Source: Olavius algarvensis spirochete endosymbiont
GTDB lineage: Bacteria > Spirochaetota > Spirochaetia > DSM-2461
Assembly (NCBI GenBank): GCA_900608495.1
Contig: UWYT01000278.1
Coordinates: forward strand, 16,594 to 80,593
Length of the DNA: 64,000 nt
Reading direction: 5' to 3'
The stretch's first letter is position 1. Every line of letters starts with the position of its first letter. The position numbers and the translations under genes are program-made. The notes under the pieces are model-generated. The model ran no database searches. It had not been told where the DNA came from and was given only the letters and a program-made list of their open reading frames with translations. Positions 35,917 through 44,573 of the stretch are shown here, piece after piece.

Positions 35917-36588
35917 GTGTCGATAAAAGATAAGTGGTTAGCATTTAAAGATAGACTTGAGGAAGCCGGGGATACATATGGCCGCGACACTTCGAAGATT
36001 ACGATAATGGCCGTATCAAAAATGCGAGGCATTGAGGAAATACTTGAGGCAAATGCATGCGGTCCTTTTCTTTTTGGAGAGAATCGCATCGAGGAAGCAT
36101 GTGATAAGTTTTCCACGCTGGAAGGACTCAGTTTATACTTGATCGGACATTTACAGAGCAGGAAAGTAGGAAGAATCAATACACGCTTTGACGGCGTGCA
36201 CTCTGTTGACTCGCTAAGAATTGCCAGGAAGCTTTCTCAGCGAGCCTTGGAGAATAAGAAAATTCTTGAAATTCTTCTGCAAGTTAATACTTCAGGGGAG
36301 AAAACGAAGTTTGGTTTCGATGATTATTCGAGTTTCGCGGATACAGCTGCAGAAATATCACAACTCCCCTTTCTGAACTTGAGGGGATTGATGACCATGG
36401 CTCCCTTCACGAGTAATGAATTTGTGGTTCGCAGCTGTTTTTCGAAGTGCCGTCGTTGGGCGGAAGGTATTGCTGATGTGATTGAAGGCGAAGTGGTACT
36501 GTCGATGGGGATGAGTTCAGATTTTCAGTGGGCAATTGCGGAAGGCAGTAATCTTCTTCGGATTGGGAGCGCAATATTTGGAGAATGA
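35917..36588 (+). CDS. yggS: YggS-family PLP homeostasis protein
   Basis: PLP-binding protein that buffers pyridoxal phosphate. From the GTG at 35917 it is 223 residues, starting MSIKDKWLAFKDRLEEAG as expected. The PLP lysine is in MAVSKMRG, followed by FGENRIEEA, LYLIGHLQSRK, VHSVDSL, and the phosphate-binding LSMGMSSDFQWAIAEGSNLLRIGS. The frame opens 15 bases upstream, but those bases are the -10 box. The small membrane protein gene follows. Confidence 0.93.
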   Translation: MSIKDKWLAFKDRLEEAGDTYGRDTSKITIMAVSKMRGIEEILEANACGPFLFGENRIEEACDKFSTLEGLSLYLIGHLQSRKVGRINTRFDGVHSVDSLRIARKLSQRALENKKILEILLQVNTSGEKTKFGFDDYSSFADTAAEISQLPFLNLRGLMTMAPFTSNEFVVRSCFSKCRRWAEGIADVIEGEVVLSMGMSSDFQWAIAEGSNLLRIGSAIFGE

Positions 36589-36638
36589 TGACGAGTGAAA
36601 AGTGGTTCCTGCTCGGCAATGCTCCGAGGAGGGGGTTA

Positions 36639-37028
36639 ATGTTGAAGAGTTGTCTTTTCTTTCTATTTTGGATTGTGGCAAGTGTGGTGACAATTTCGGC
36701 GCAGGAACTCCCACCCAGGGAGTCCACAATGCCCGAGGAGTATGACCCAAGCGAATTCCCGCTCTGGATGCAAGATCTCAGGCGCTTCGAAGTTGTTACC
36801 GTGGGCACATTCCCAGTTACGTATCTCTTTGTTTCGCTAATTTATGATTTCTCGATTTATGCAGCCAACAACTTCAAAACCCAGTATTCAATCGGCTCGC
36901 AGCGGGATTCACGGGATATTGGCATTATTGTTGGCAGTGCCGGCGCTGCTTCGTTCATTCTGGCCACCGTCGATTTGTTCATCAACTTGAATAAGAGAGC
37001 TCCTCAGGACCCGGTCGAGGATGATTAG
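36639..37028 (+). CDS. Small exported/membrane protein of unknown function
   Basis: A 129-residue protein with a signal peptide (MLKSCLFFLFWIVASVVTISAQ) and two weaker hydrophobic stretches (about residues 52-70 and 93-114, the second Gly/Ala-rich). The start is ATG 36639, preceded by GAGGAGGGGG; a longer frame back to 36585 has no signal-like N-terminus. No family is recognised. It overlaps the downstream rluD-family gene by eight bases, so they are probably co-translated. Likely inner-membrane or periplasmic by inference. Confidence 0.7.
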   Translation: MLKSCLFFLFWIVASVVTISAQELPPRESTMPEEYDPSEFPLWMQDLRRFEVVTVGTFPVTYLFVSLIYDFSIYAANNFKTQYSIGSQRDSRDIGIIVGSAGAASFILATVDLFINLNKRAPQDPVEDD

Positions 37029-37971
37029 TAAAGAATTCTTAGTTCGTCTGACTGGTAATGAATCGATCCGAGTTGATCGCTTTGTCGCCTCTTTGGGTAT
37101 GTTCAACAGAAGCCAAATCACTAAGCGCAGTGTCAGAGTTAAAAACAATTACGGGGTGAGTCTCAAGCATTCGAAACGTCTAAAAGATGGTGATGTTGTG
37201 ATGGTTGAGTGGCAGCTTCCTCCCATGTCAGAAATCAAACCCGAACCGCTCAATCTGAATGTCGTTTTTGAGGATGAGAACTGTGTTGTAATAAATAAGC
37301 AACGAGGTGTAGTTGTGCATCCGGCGCTTGGGAACATGCATGGAACCCTGGTGCAGGGACTGCTTCATAGGTATTCGGAAATAGAACATCAGTTTGGTGG
37401 CGACAGGATTCGCCCCGGCATCGTTCAGCGGCTTGACAAGGATACTTCGGGTGTAATGATAGTTGCGAAAAATATGCACTCTTTGGAATATCTTTCCGCA
37501 CAGTTTCGAAACAGAGAGGTGCAGAAAACCTATCTAGCCATATGCCGCGGCCGCCCTCCAGGCAACTGTGGAGAAATAGATGATTCTGTTGGGCGCGATC
37601 CTCGAAATCGGAAAAAATTTGCAGTTGGTGTAAGGAATTCGAAGCCTGCCGTCACTAGATATCGTTTGCTTGGAGAATCGGGGAACTACAGTTTGCTGCA
37701 GCTTGAGATGCTTACCGGCCGAACGCATCAGCTTCGGGTTCATCTTCGCTCGATAGCCTGCCCGATATTGGGCGATCCAGTTTATGCAAGGAGGGATTCG
37801 ATTGTCGGTGATTGTGGTTTAATGCTTCATTCTTGGAAACTAGGCATAGATTTGCTGATTCTCGGGATTCGGGAATTCCAGGCGGCAGCTCCGAGGGAAT
37901 TCGTGAAAATGCTGGATAGGTTGAGTATTGATTTTCATAAAAGTGTATTTGGTTTAACGGCGCAGGTTTGA
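37021..37971 (+). CDS. RluD-family pseudouridine synthase
   Basis: A 316-residue RluA-type pseudouridine synthase. An N-terminal S4 RNA-binding domain (RVDRFVASLGMFNRSQITK) precedes the catalytic domain, with IVQRLDKDTSGVMIVAKN carrying the catalytic Asp, followed by KTYLAICRG and the GRTHQLRVHL motif. Overall length fits RluD, which modifies helix 69 of 23S rRNA, but RluC or another RluA-type target is possible. ATG at 37021 overlaps the upstream gene; the 3' end overlaps the convergent MBL gene by 37 bases. Confidence 0.92.
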   Translation: MISKEFLVRLTGNESIRVDRFVASLGMFNRSQITKRSVRVKNNYGVSLKHSKRLKDGDVVMVEWQLPPMSEIKPEPLNLNVVFEDENCVVINKQRGVVVHPALGNMHGTLVQGLLHRYSEIEHQFGGDRIRPGIVQRLDKDTSGVMIVAKNMHSLEYLSAQFRNREVQKTYLAICRGRPPGNCGEIDDSVGRDPRNRKKFAVGVRNSKPAVTRYRLLGESGNYSLLQLEMLTGRTHQLRVHLRSIACPILGDPVYARRDSIVGDCGLMLHSWKLGIDLLILGIREFQAAAPREFVKMLDRLSIDFHKSVFGLTAQV

Positions 37972-38531
37972 CGTTGCGGTTGAAAACACGGATTCCAACG
38001 TAGTTCGGCGCTTATGGTGGAAGGAGGTCCGCAACTCGGTAGTATCAGAAGTTCTTCAGATATTGCCATGATTTTCTTCTGTATATCGTCTATCAACAGA
38101 GTTCGTTTCTCGGGTGGAATGGAATCCTCTATGTATCCAGCCGAGAGTATGTTGCCGGTGAATAGGAGATTTCCGATTCGAAAAATTCTGCCCTCCGCCA
38201 ACCATTCCTCCAGGTTGAGAGTTTCAATACCGATTCCAGACGCTTCTATTCTATCTCCAACTCCCGCGAATTCGGATTTAAAATCGCCAATTTCTTCATA
38301 GCCGGAGATTATCCTTATGTTGTAGACCCTTTTGAGGATTCTCAATCCCCTGATATAACGTTCGTGGCTATGAGTAACAAGGGCGGTAGTGATGTCGAAG
38401 TTGTTTGCCTCTATTAAACCTAAAAGGACCACATCAAGCTTATCAGGATCCACCAGAATTGCCTCACCACCATCATCTTGCCCAATTATGTAGGAATTAC
38501 TTGTACCTGAGAAATAACTTAGCAATTTCAT
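37935..38531 (-). CDS. MBL-fold protein with degenerate metal site
   Basis: A 198-residue metallo-beta-lactamase-fold protein by pattern: SNSYIIGQDDGGEAILVDP is the first strand pair and ITTALVTHSHERYIRGL the metal-motif position. That motif is HSHERY where active enzymes have HxHxDH, and the later GHGP position reads SCGPPSTISAE, so the zinc ligands are largely lost. It is probably a non-catalytic relative. Its start overlaps the stop of the pentapeptide gene by four bases, so both are one minus-strand operon, convergent to the rluD-family gene. Confidence 0.75.
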   Translation of the reverse strand: MKLLSYFSGTSNSYIIGQDDGGEAILVDPDKLDVVLLGLIEANNFDITTALVTHSHERYIRGLRILKRVYNIRIISGYEEIGDFKSEFAGVGDRIEASGIGIETLNLEEWLAEGRIFRIGNLLFTGNILSAGYIEDSIPPEKRTLLIDDIQKKIMAISEELLILPSCGPPSTISAELRWNPCFQPQRQTCAVKPNTLL

Positions 38532-39121
38532 TGCATGGAGCCTGTCGTGAGATAGAATTCGTTGGAATCACGAAAATCAGTGTTTCGGAGACTGGCGTTC
38601 GCGAAATCAACCATTTTTAGATTGCAATCCTGAAACTGGGCGTTATTCAACGATGCGGCGATGAAGCGACTGGAGAAGAGATCGGATTCATCGAAAACCG
38701 CGAAATCGCCCTTGATACCATTGAAATTTACGTTTATCAGTCTGGAACCCTTGAAATTAGTGTTGGTGAAGTCACTACCGGCCGCTATCACGCTCATCAT
38801 TTCGCTGCCGCTGAAATTGCAGTTTATCACGCTGATATCGTCCAGAAGGCACATAAAGAATTGGGCATTTCGAAAGGATACACTGCTGAAAACCGCACCA
38901 GTAAATCGACAAAACTTGAAATCGAAATCTTCCAAATTCGTATTGGAAAGAGTGATTCCAGATAAATCACGACCGTCTAACGCTTTTTTGTTCTCGACAA
39001 TTTCGCTGATTAGCTTCCTCTGATAATCAACAGGGTTGGAGTGGTGTTCCTTGCAGGATTCGGAGCCTGCCCATACTCTTTCGAAACAGCCGCTTCGTGA
39101 GCAGGTACTGAAATCAAACAC
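38528..39121 (-). CDS. Pentapeptide-repeat protein with N-terminal zinc-finger-like motif
   Basis: A 197-residue protein. Residues 1-26 hold a Cys/His cluster (CSRSGC, then SCKEHH) that may bind zinc. From about residue 50 to the end there are pentapeptide-type A(D/N)LXX repeats (LSNTNLEDFDFKFCRFTGA, SDFTNTNFKGSRLINVNF, ANASLRNTDFRDS), which fold as a right-handed beta-helix. Related repeat proteins can mimic DNA or act as scaffolds; no target is evident here. It is co-transcribed with the MBL-fold gene downstream and divergent from the zinc-ribbon gene at 39188. Confidence 0.82.
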   Translation of the reverse strand: MFDFSTCSRSGCFERVWAGSESCKEHHSNPVDYQRKLISEIVENKKALDGRDLSGITLSNTNLEDFDFKFCRFTGAVFSSVSFRNAQFFMCLLDDISVINCNFSGSEMMSVIAAGSDFTNTNFKGSRLINVNFNGIKGDFAVFDESDLFSSRFIAASLNNAQFQDCNLKMVDFANASLRNTDFRDSNEFYLTTGSMQ

Positions 39122-39151
39122 TGCTCATAGAATATTCCGGCGTTTGTTTAA

Positions 39152-39187
39152 TTGCAATGCTTTTTCATATCTGATTATTATTTACTG
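39152..39187 (+). promoter_or_regulatory. Promoter of the zinc-ribbon gene, predicted leaderless
   Basis: TTGCAA at 39152-39157, an 18-base spacer, TATTAT at 39176-39181, then TTACTG and the ATG at 39188. The hexamer is again exactly six bases from the start codon and there is no Shine-Dalgarno. Confidence 0.6.
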
Positions 39188-39487
39188 ATGCCGGATTGTG
39201 CTAATTGTGGTGCCTCGTACGAGATACCTGTTTACAGGAATACTCTGTGTTCTTTCTGTGGTAAGGAGCTGAAAACTTGCCGGAATTGCATGTATTTCAT
39301 GCCCGGTTTTGCGAATGACTGTCGCGAGCCGGTGAGTGAGCCAGTTTTGGATAAGGATAGGGCCAATTTCTGCGATTGGTTTAAACCAGCTCTCGCCGCC
39401 GATTCGAACGAAAAGGATGAGGGAAGAAAAGACAGACAGCGTCAAGCTTTTAACAGACTGTTTAATGACGAATCCGACGATGATTGA
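39188..39487 (+). CDS. Zinc-ribbon protein of unknown function
   Basis: A 99-residue protein with four or five CxxC-like elements: CANC (residues 4-7), CSFC, CRNC, then NDCREP and NFCDWF. The pattern CRNCMYFMPGFANDCREP...DRANFCDWF is one I associate with small uncharacterised spirochaete proteins, but the family is not named with confidence. The C-terminus is charged and probably disordered. ATG at 39188 is used rather than an upstream ATG because of the promoter position. Its end overlaps the start of murI. Confidence 0.75.
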   Translation: MPDCANCGASYEIPVYRNTLCSFCGKELKTCRNCMYFMPGFANDCREPVSEPVLDKDRANFCDWFKPALAADSNEKDEGRKDRQRQAFNRLFNDESDDD

Positions 39488-40340
39488 ATCCTCCGTTGTC
39501 TTTATTGATTCGGGAATCGGAGGACTGCCTTATCTTGATTGGCTCAAGGAGCGACGGCCAGAGCTGCCCCTATACTATTTCGCGGATACGGCGCATTTCC
39601 CCTACGGTGATTTGAGCGTGCAAATGGTTCGAGGTGCCATTGTTGAAATGGTGCGTCTCCTACAAGGTTTGGGAACCCCGCGATTAATAGTGATAGCTTG
39701 TAACACCGCTTCCGTACTCGCTCTCGATAACATAAGGAAAGTTGCAAAATGCCCCGTTGTTGGCACTGTTCCGGCGCTTAAATCGGCGCTTAGTTCTCAG
39801 GGGCCTATTGGCGTACTTGCAACCGCCAGGACAGTGCAATCACCTTATCTTGATGAACTGGTGTCCACCTTTGCATCAGGTCGCGAAGTTGTGAAAGTTG
39901 CAGCAGGGGATATCGTTAACTATGTGGAGGAAAATTGGTTTGCCGAAGAAAAGGAAGGGGTGCTTGACGTGATAAGGCCTGCAATTGAAAAGCTCAAGAA
40001 GTTTCACGTTGGATCGGTGGTTATCGGGTGCACTCATTTTTTCTATGTTATGCAATCAATAAAAACGCTCATAGGCGCAGAGATTCCAATAGTCGATTCA
40101 ATTGATGGAGTGGGTAGGCGCATACTTTCACTTCTGAGCTTGGAAAAATCACAACTTGAGTTTAGGGGACGTGGCAGTTTCCAGAGAAGCGGCGCGAATG
40201 TGCAAGATAACCTGGATTCGAACGCTCCCCGGGAGAGTCATAGCGGCGGGTTCATGGTTAGTCGAGGGGGTATTCGTGATGGCCGCTACCGACGCTTTGC
40301 TCAGGTTCGGGGCTTGGATTGGATTGGGGAGATTTCCTAA
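39465..40340 (+). CDS. murI: Glutamate racemase
   Basis: Makes D-glutamate for peptidoglycan. From ATG 39465 it is 291 residues (ATG 39480 would give 286). Motifs are VVFIDSGIGGLPYL, FADTAHFPYGD, the first catalytic Cys in ACNTAS and the second in GCTHF, all as expected. About 50 residues beyond the usual C-terminus are Arg/Ser/Gly-rich and have no recognised match, so this may be an extension or a shift in the true end. It overlaps the zinc-ribbon gene by 23 bases. Confidence 0.9.
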   Translation: MTNPTMIESSVVFIDSGIGGLPYLDWLKERRPELPLYYFADTAHFPYGDLSVQMVRGAIVEMVRLLQGLGTPRLIVIACNTASVLALDNIRKVAKCPVVGTVPALKSALSSQGPIGVLATARTVQSPYLDELVSTFASGREVVKVAAGDIVNYVEENWFAEEKEGVLDVIRPAIEKLKKFHVGSVVIGCTHFFYVMQSIKTLIGAEIPIVDSIDGVGRRILSLLSLEKSQLEFRGRGSFQRSGANVQDNLDSNAPRESHSGGFMVSRGGIRDGRYRRFAQVRGLDWIGEIS

Positions 40341-40419
40341 TGGAACTCAAAGAGGGCACAGGGAAAAAGTATCACTAGTTCCGGTTTACTGTGCTTGTAT
40401 TGACAGTTAGGATAGGACT

Positions 40420-41028
40420 ATGGGAAAGAAGTTAATCATTTCCTTGGCATGTGTTTCGGCATTGTTTCTGACATCGTGTTTGAGGCTGGAGACGATTATT
40501 CGGCTGAAAAAAAATGGTGCTGTTACAACAAGACTAGTATACGTAATTGCGCCTGAAATGGTGGATTTTGGCAGGAGCTTCGGATCGGACGAACCTTGGC
40601 CATTACCACTAACCGAAAAAGATTTCAAGCAGCAGGCTTTACGGGTGGGAGGTGTTGTTGTTGTACGTTACAGGACGCATAAACTAGCCGACGGAAGCGA
40701 GAGAATAGACGTTAAGATTGTCGCGGATTCATTCGAAGACATTTCAAACTATCTTGCCTTGGATTTTGACATTGAGAGACAAGGAGAGAGAGGTAGTTTG
40801 ATTTTTACGCTTCCGGATGTCGATGACTACGAAAAAGCCGATACGGAGAGGCGCGAGATTCTTGATGCATTTGCTGAAAAATCCACTTTCAGGTTCAGTT
40901 TCAAGCCGCCGGCGAAACCCATATCAGTACTGCCAGGAGAAATTGATGGAAGAACGGCAAGCTTCGAGATATCCCTTTGGGAATTACTTTATAACAAGGC
41001 TCCCAAAACTTGGGAAGTGCACTGGTAG
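40420..41028 (+). CDS. Putative lipoprotein of unknown function
   Basis: A 202-residue protein with a lipoprotein signal (MGKKLIISLACVSALFLTSC; lipobox Cys20). The mature part alternates strands and helices (LRLETIIRLKKNGAVTTRLVY; SNYLALDFDIERQ) and resembles small spirochaete lipoproteins of the LppM/DUF3153 style by overall shape only; that is a weak guess. A TTTACT...TAGGAT pair upstream (TAGGAT six bases before the ATG) could drive it, although AGG in the same bases may act as Shine-Dalgarno. It is followed closely by the gene at 41039. Confidence 0.75.
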   Translation: MGKKLIISLACVSALFLTSCLRLETIIRLKKNGAVTTRLVYVIAPEMVDFGRSFGSDEPWPLPLTEKDFKQQALRVGGVVVVRYRTHKLADGSERIDVKIVADSFEDISNYLALDFDIERQGERGSLIFTLPDVDDYEKADTERREILDAFAEKSTFRFSFKPPAKPISVLPGEIDGRTASFEISLWELLYNKAPKTWEVHW

Positions 41029-41038
41029 GTGACTTGCT

Positions 41039-41446
41039 TTGAAACATCCTAAGCTGGTTGAGTGGGAGAATCGGATGAAATCAATGTTTGATAAGATTGA
41101 CGACTGGCTTGAGGACAAATACGGGGGAATATTTCAACTGCATCCAAAGCGACCTCGACGCGGTAAAACTTCGAATAAGGAGGCGGATGGGCTTTTCAAC
41201 ATAGGCGCTGATTTCAGCTTAGGGTATGGAAGCGAGCTGGGCAGAGGTTATGTTGTGCAGATAGAGATGGCCACTCTGGAACATATACCCAGGGAAACGA
41301 GACGGCAGATTGAAAACGATGTCGAGCGCTTAGTACGAGAAAGACTACCCCAGGTGTTTCCAGGACAAAGTTTGACGCTGGAGCGGGATGGAAATTTGTT
41401 GAAAATAATAGGCGATTTCAATTTGGGTTCGGTGATAGTGAAGTAA
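41039..41446 (+). CDS. Conserved hypothetical protein upstream of the V-ATPase operon
   Basis: A 135-residue soluble protein with no signal peptide. The N-terminal third is charged (KLVEWENRMKSMFDKIDDW), the middle has a basic linker (HPKRPRRGKTSNK), and the rest is a compact mixed fold (FSLGYGSELGRGYVVQIEM, then RETRRQIENDVERLVRERL). No family is recognised. The start shown is TTG at 41039; ATG 41075 is an alternative. It follows the lipoprotein by 10 bases and is separated from vatE by a 175-base gap with no gene, so it may not be part of the ATPase operon. Confidence 0.65.
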   Translation: MKHPKLVEWENRMKSMFDKIDDWLEDKYGGIFQLHPKRPRRGKTSNKEADGLFNIGADFSLGYGSELGRGYVVQIEMATLEHIPRETRRQIENDVERLVRERLPQVFPGQSLTLERDGNLLKIIGDFNLGSVIVK

Positions 41447-41621
41447 GCGATTGCAATGAGGAACAGTCTAAGAACCATAGATTGAGGATACCAACGGAAG
41501 GTTTGCTCTTTCTGCTGAGTTGTCGAGGCGGGCGCCCGTGTCCAGGCATAGGCTAAATTCAGAAATCGGCGAAAATATTCTCGGGACTGTATCAATTTCG
41601 AAATGTTGCTAAGATAGAATC

Positions 41622-42215
41622 ATGGACGTTCAACTTAAGGATATTATTGACAAGATTAAGAATAACGGGGTGAAAAGCGGCCAGGAAGAGGCTGCTCGGA
41701 TTATAGCTGAGGCACGGGATAAAGCTTCAGCCATGATTCGGAAAGCCGAGGAGGATGCGGAAAGAATTCGAAATCATACGAAAGCGGAAGTGCAAATGAT
41801 GCATAACAGCGGCAAGGATGCGTTGAGGCAGGCGGGCAGAGATTTGATACTCATGGTTAAAGGAGAGATTAAATCGATTTTTAGTCGCTTACTGAAAAGA
41901 GAAGTTCGTGATGCCTTGAGCGTGGAAGTGCTGGCGAATGTGATTGTTGTCGCGGTGAGGGGTATCTCGGAACAAGAGGAAATCGATATTTTGATTCCGG
42001 CAGAATCATTAAGCGAAATCGAACCTGTCTTAATGGCCAGGCTGAGCACGGAAATTGCGTCCGGAATGGAGATTAGACCATATAAGGGGTTGGATGCTGG
42101 ATTTAGGATATCGATGAAAGATGGTTCGGCGTTTTACGACTTTTCAGATAAGGAAATTGCTGCTATGTTAAGCCGTCATTTAAATCCAAGGCTTACGAGC
42201 CTTCTTTCTTCTTAG
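41622..42215 (+). CDS. vatE: V-type ATP synthase subunit E
   Basis: Peripheral-stalk subunit of the V/A-type ATPase. The 197-residue protein has a long charged N-terminal helix (AARIIAEARDKASAMIRKAEEDAERIR), typical of subunit E coiled-coil packing, and a globular C-terminal domain (KGLDAGFRISMKDGSAFYDFSDKEI). It is the first gene of the operon E-DUF2764-A-B-D-I-K. A TAAGAT at six bases before the ATG is a possible -10, so this transcript may also be nearly leaderless. Confidence 0.92.
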   Translation: MDVQLKDIIDKIKNNGVKSGQEEAARIIAEARDKASAMIRKAEEDAERIRNHTKAEVQMMHNSGKDALRQAGRDLILMVKGEIKSIFSRLLKREVRDALSVEVLANVIVVAVRGISEQEEIDILIPAESLSEIEPVLMARLSTEIASGMEIRPYKGLDAGFRISMKDGSAFYDFSDKEIAAMLSRHLNPRLTSLLSS

Positions 42216-42224
42216 GGAACTTGT

Positions 42225-42767
42225 TTGGCATATTATTACTATTTAACCGCGGCTCTTCCTATGCTCATCGAACCAGAACAAAGGGCGCCGATGTCTAGTG
42301 AATCGATGCTTGCTTTTTCTCGTTCTTTTTTGTCAACCAGAGACTACGTGGGATTGCTTGAATCCACTCTCGAGGGGAATGAGGCGCCTGGGATATGTGG
42401 ATTATACAACAAATGGGAGAGAAGTCTCAGGAATGATTTGGTTAAACTTCGAGCTAAGAGATTGAATCTTGATGCAGATGAATACTGTAGAGAAGCCGCA
42501 TCGGTGTACGGGACAGCACAGATTGCTGTTGAGTCTGTCATGATGGATTCTCCGTTGAAGGCTGAGCTATATCTGCATCAATGCCGATGGGCAAAGATTG
42601 ACGAATTGGCGGCAGGACGTCTGTTTGATATCGAATTCATTCGAAGTTATAGAATGAAACTTCTGTTACTGGAGCGCCGTTCCAAGTTTAATGAGGAACT
42701 TGGTTTCAAAGCATATCGCAGTCTGTATAATCGGGTGCTTTTGGCTTCGGGGATTGAACCACGATGA
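42225..42767 (+). CDS. DUF2764 protein of the V-ATPase operon
   Basis: A 180-residue protein that always sits between E and A in the short V-ATPase operons of spirochaetes and chlamydiae (family DUF2764). The start AYYYYLTAALPMLIEP and the helical remainder match what I recall of this family. Since the operon has no subunit C gene, it is often suggested to replace C, the link between rotor and stalk; that is inference. TTG start at 42225 is preceded by AGGGAAC and lies nine bases after vatE. Confidence 0.85.
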   Translation: MAYYYYLTAALPMLIEPEQRAPMSSESMLAFSRSFLSTRDYVGLLESTLEGNEAPGICGLYNKWERSLRNDLVKLRAKRLNLDADEYCREAASVYGTAQIAVESVMMDSPLKAELYLHQCRWAKIDELAAGRLFDIEFIRSYRMKLLLLERRSKFNEELGFKAYRSLYNRVLLASGIEPR

Positions 42768-42797
42768 AAGAACCTTCGCAATGAAAGGGTGTGAGTT

Positions 42798-44573
42798 ATG
42801 AGTGCAGGCGGGGAAGTAAGGGGAAAGGTAATAGGGGTGAATGGGAACATGGTTTCGGTACAGACCGATGGCAACATTGTCATGAATGAGGTTGGTTACA
42901 TAGTCAGTGGTGATAAGCGTCTGAAATCTGAAGTGATTCGTATCCGGGGCAATGTTGTCCAACTCCAGGTTTTTGAATTAACCCGAGGCATCGGCGTCGG
43001 AGATGAAGTTGAATTCACTGGCGAAATGTTGGCTGTAGAGCTTGGCCCGGGACTGTTGGGGCAGATTTTTGATGGACTTCAGAATCCATTGGCAAAGTTT
43101 GCTCAAAAAGCCGGCTTTTTTCTTGAGCGGGGAATTTACATTGATGCTCTAAGTCGTGAGCAGAAATGGCATTTCAAGCCGCTAGTTGGAATCGGCGACA
43201 AGGTGACTGCGGGAGATTATCTGGGGTTCGTACCCGAAGGTCTGTTCGAACACAAGGTGATGGTTCCTTTTAGGATACACGACGATTTGACAGTGTCCAG
43301 GGTGGTTCCGGAGGGTTCATATTCCATAGAGGAAACCATTGTTGAAACCAGGAGTTCTCAAGGGAAAGCAATCCCATTGACTATGCTGTTTGAATGGCCT
43401 GTCAAGAGGGCTATCGATGTATATGAGGAAAAACTGAAACCTGTCGAGCCTCTGGTATCCAAGGTTCGGCTTATGGACACATTTTTCCCTGTCGCCAAGG
43501 GGGGCACTTATTGCATCCCCGGGCCCTTTGGCGCAGGTAAAACGGTTTTACAGCAGATAACCAGCCGGCATGCGGAGGTGGACGTGGTAATAATCGCCGC
43601 ATGTGGTGAAAGAGCCGGCGAGGTGGTTGAAACCATCAAAGAATTCCCGGAGTTAGCCGATCCGAAAACCGGTAGATCCTTGATGGAGAGAACCATCATT
43701 GTTTGCAATACTTCTTCGATGCCTGTTGCATCGCGGGAGGCTTCGGTTTATACGGCGGTTACGTTAGGTGAGTATTACAGGCAGATGGGTCTTGATGTCT
43801 TGCTGCTTGCCGATTCAACCAGCCGTTGGGCCCAGGCGATGCGTGAGATGTCGGGCCGATTGGAAGAAATTCCCGGCGAAGAGGCGTTTCCTGCCTATCT
43901 TGAGTCAAATATTGCGTCCTTTTACGAAAGGGCCGGCATTGTGCGGTTGAAAAATGGTGATGTAGGTTCGGTTACGATAGGGGGAACTGTCAGCCCTGCG
44001 GGTGGAAATTTCGAAGAACCGGTAACTCAGGCGACACTTAAGGTTGTCGGGGCTTTTCATGGACTTTCACGGGAACGTTCTGACGCTCGTAAATATCCAG
44101 CGATTCACCCCACCGAATCCTGGAGCAAGTACAGGGGTATCATGCCGACTGAGCATGTTGAATATGCTCATGAGATACTGGTGCATTCCGGCGAAATTGA
44201 ATCCATGATGAAGGTTGTCGGCGAGGAGGGCACCAGTCTGCAGGATTACATAGTGTTTCAGAAAGGAGAATTTTTAGATGCTGTCTATTTCCAGCAAAAT
44301 TCGTTCGATCCTGTTGATGCCGCCGTGGCGCCCGATCGTCAGATCTGGGTTTTTGGTTTGATTATTGAAATCCTGGCTAGTAAGCTGGATTTGGAAGACA
44401 AGGGGAATGTGCGGAGATGGTTCTACCAGTTAAGGCAGAAATTTCTCGACTATAATGGCGCAGAATGGAACAGCAATGAGTTTAGAAGACTGGAAACCGA
44501 AATTCGAGCCATAGTTCAATCTAAGAAGCTTGGAATTGATCCAAAATCCCCGGCCATACTATCGAGACATTGA
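42798..44573 (+). CDS. vatA: V-type ATP synthase catalytic subunit A
   Basis: Catalytic nucleotide-binding subunit. The 591 residues show the A-subunit insert (the non-homologous region before the P-loop), Walker [13 protein letters not shown] near residue 242, [45 protein letters not shown] (the B motif and beyond), and [26 protein letters not shown] at 42798 follows GAAAGGGTG. Stop overlaps the vatB start. Complete and canonical. Confidence 0.97.
   Translation: MSAGGEVRGKVIGVNGNMVSVQTDGNIVMNEVGYIVSGDKRLKSEVIRIRGNVVQLQVFELTRGIGVGDEVEFTGEMLAVELGPGLLGQIFDGLQNPLAKFAQKAGFFLERGIYIDALSREQKWHFKPLVGIGDKVTAGDYLGFVPEGLFEHKVMVPFRIHDDLTVSRVVPEGSYSIEETIVETRSSQGKAIPLTMLFEWPVKRAIDVYEEKLKPVEPLVSKVRLMDTFFPVAKGGTYCIPGPFGAGKTVLQQITSRHAEVDVVIIAACGERAGEVVETIKEFPELADPKTGRSLMERTIIVCNTSSMPVASREASVYTAVTLGEYYRQMGLDVLLLADSTSRWAQAMREMSGRLEEIPGEEAFPAYLESNIASFYERAGIVRLKNGDVGSVTIGGTVSPAGGNFEEPVTQATLKVVGAFHGLSRERSDARKYPAIHPTESWSKYRGIMPTEHVEYAHEILVHSGEIESMMKVVGEEGTSLQDYIVFQKGEFLDAVYFQQNSFDPVDAAVAPDRQIWVFGLIIEILASKLDLEDKGNVRRWFYQLRQKFLDYNGAEWNSNEFRRLETEIRAIVQSKKLGIDPKSPAILSRH

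Noticed and set aside
41529..41538. CGGGCGCCCG palindrome before vatE
   Set aside because: A perfect palindrome with no loop and no T run; not a terminator, and no known operator matches.
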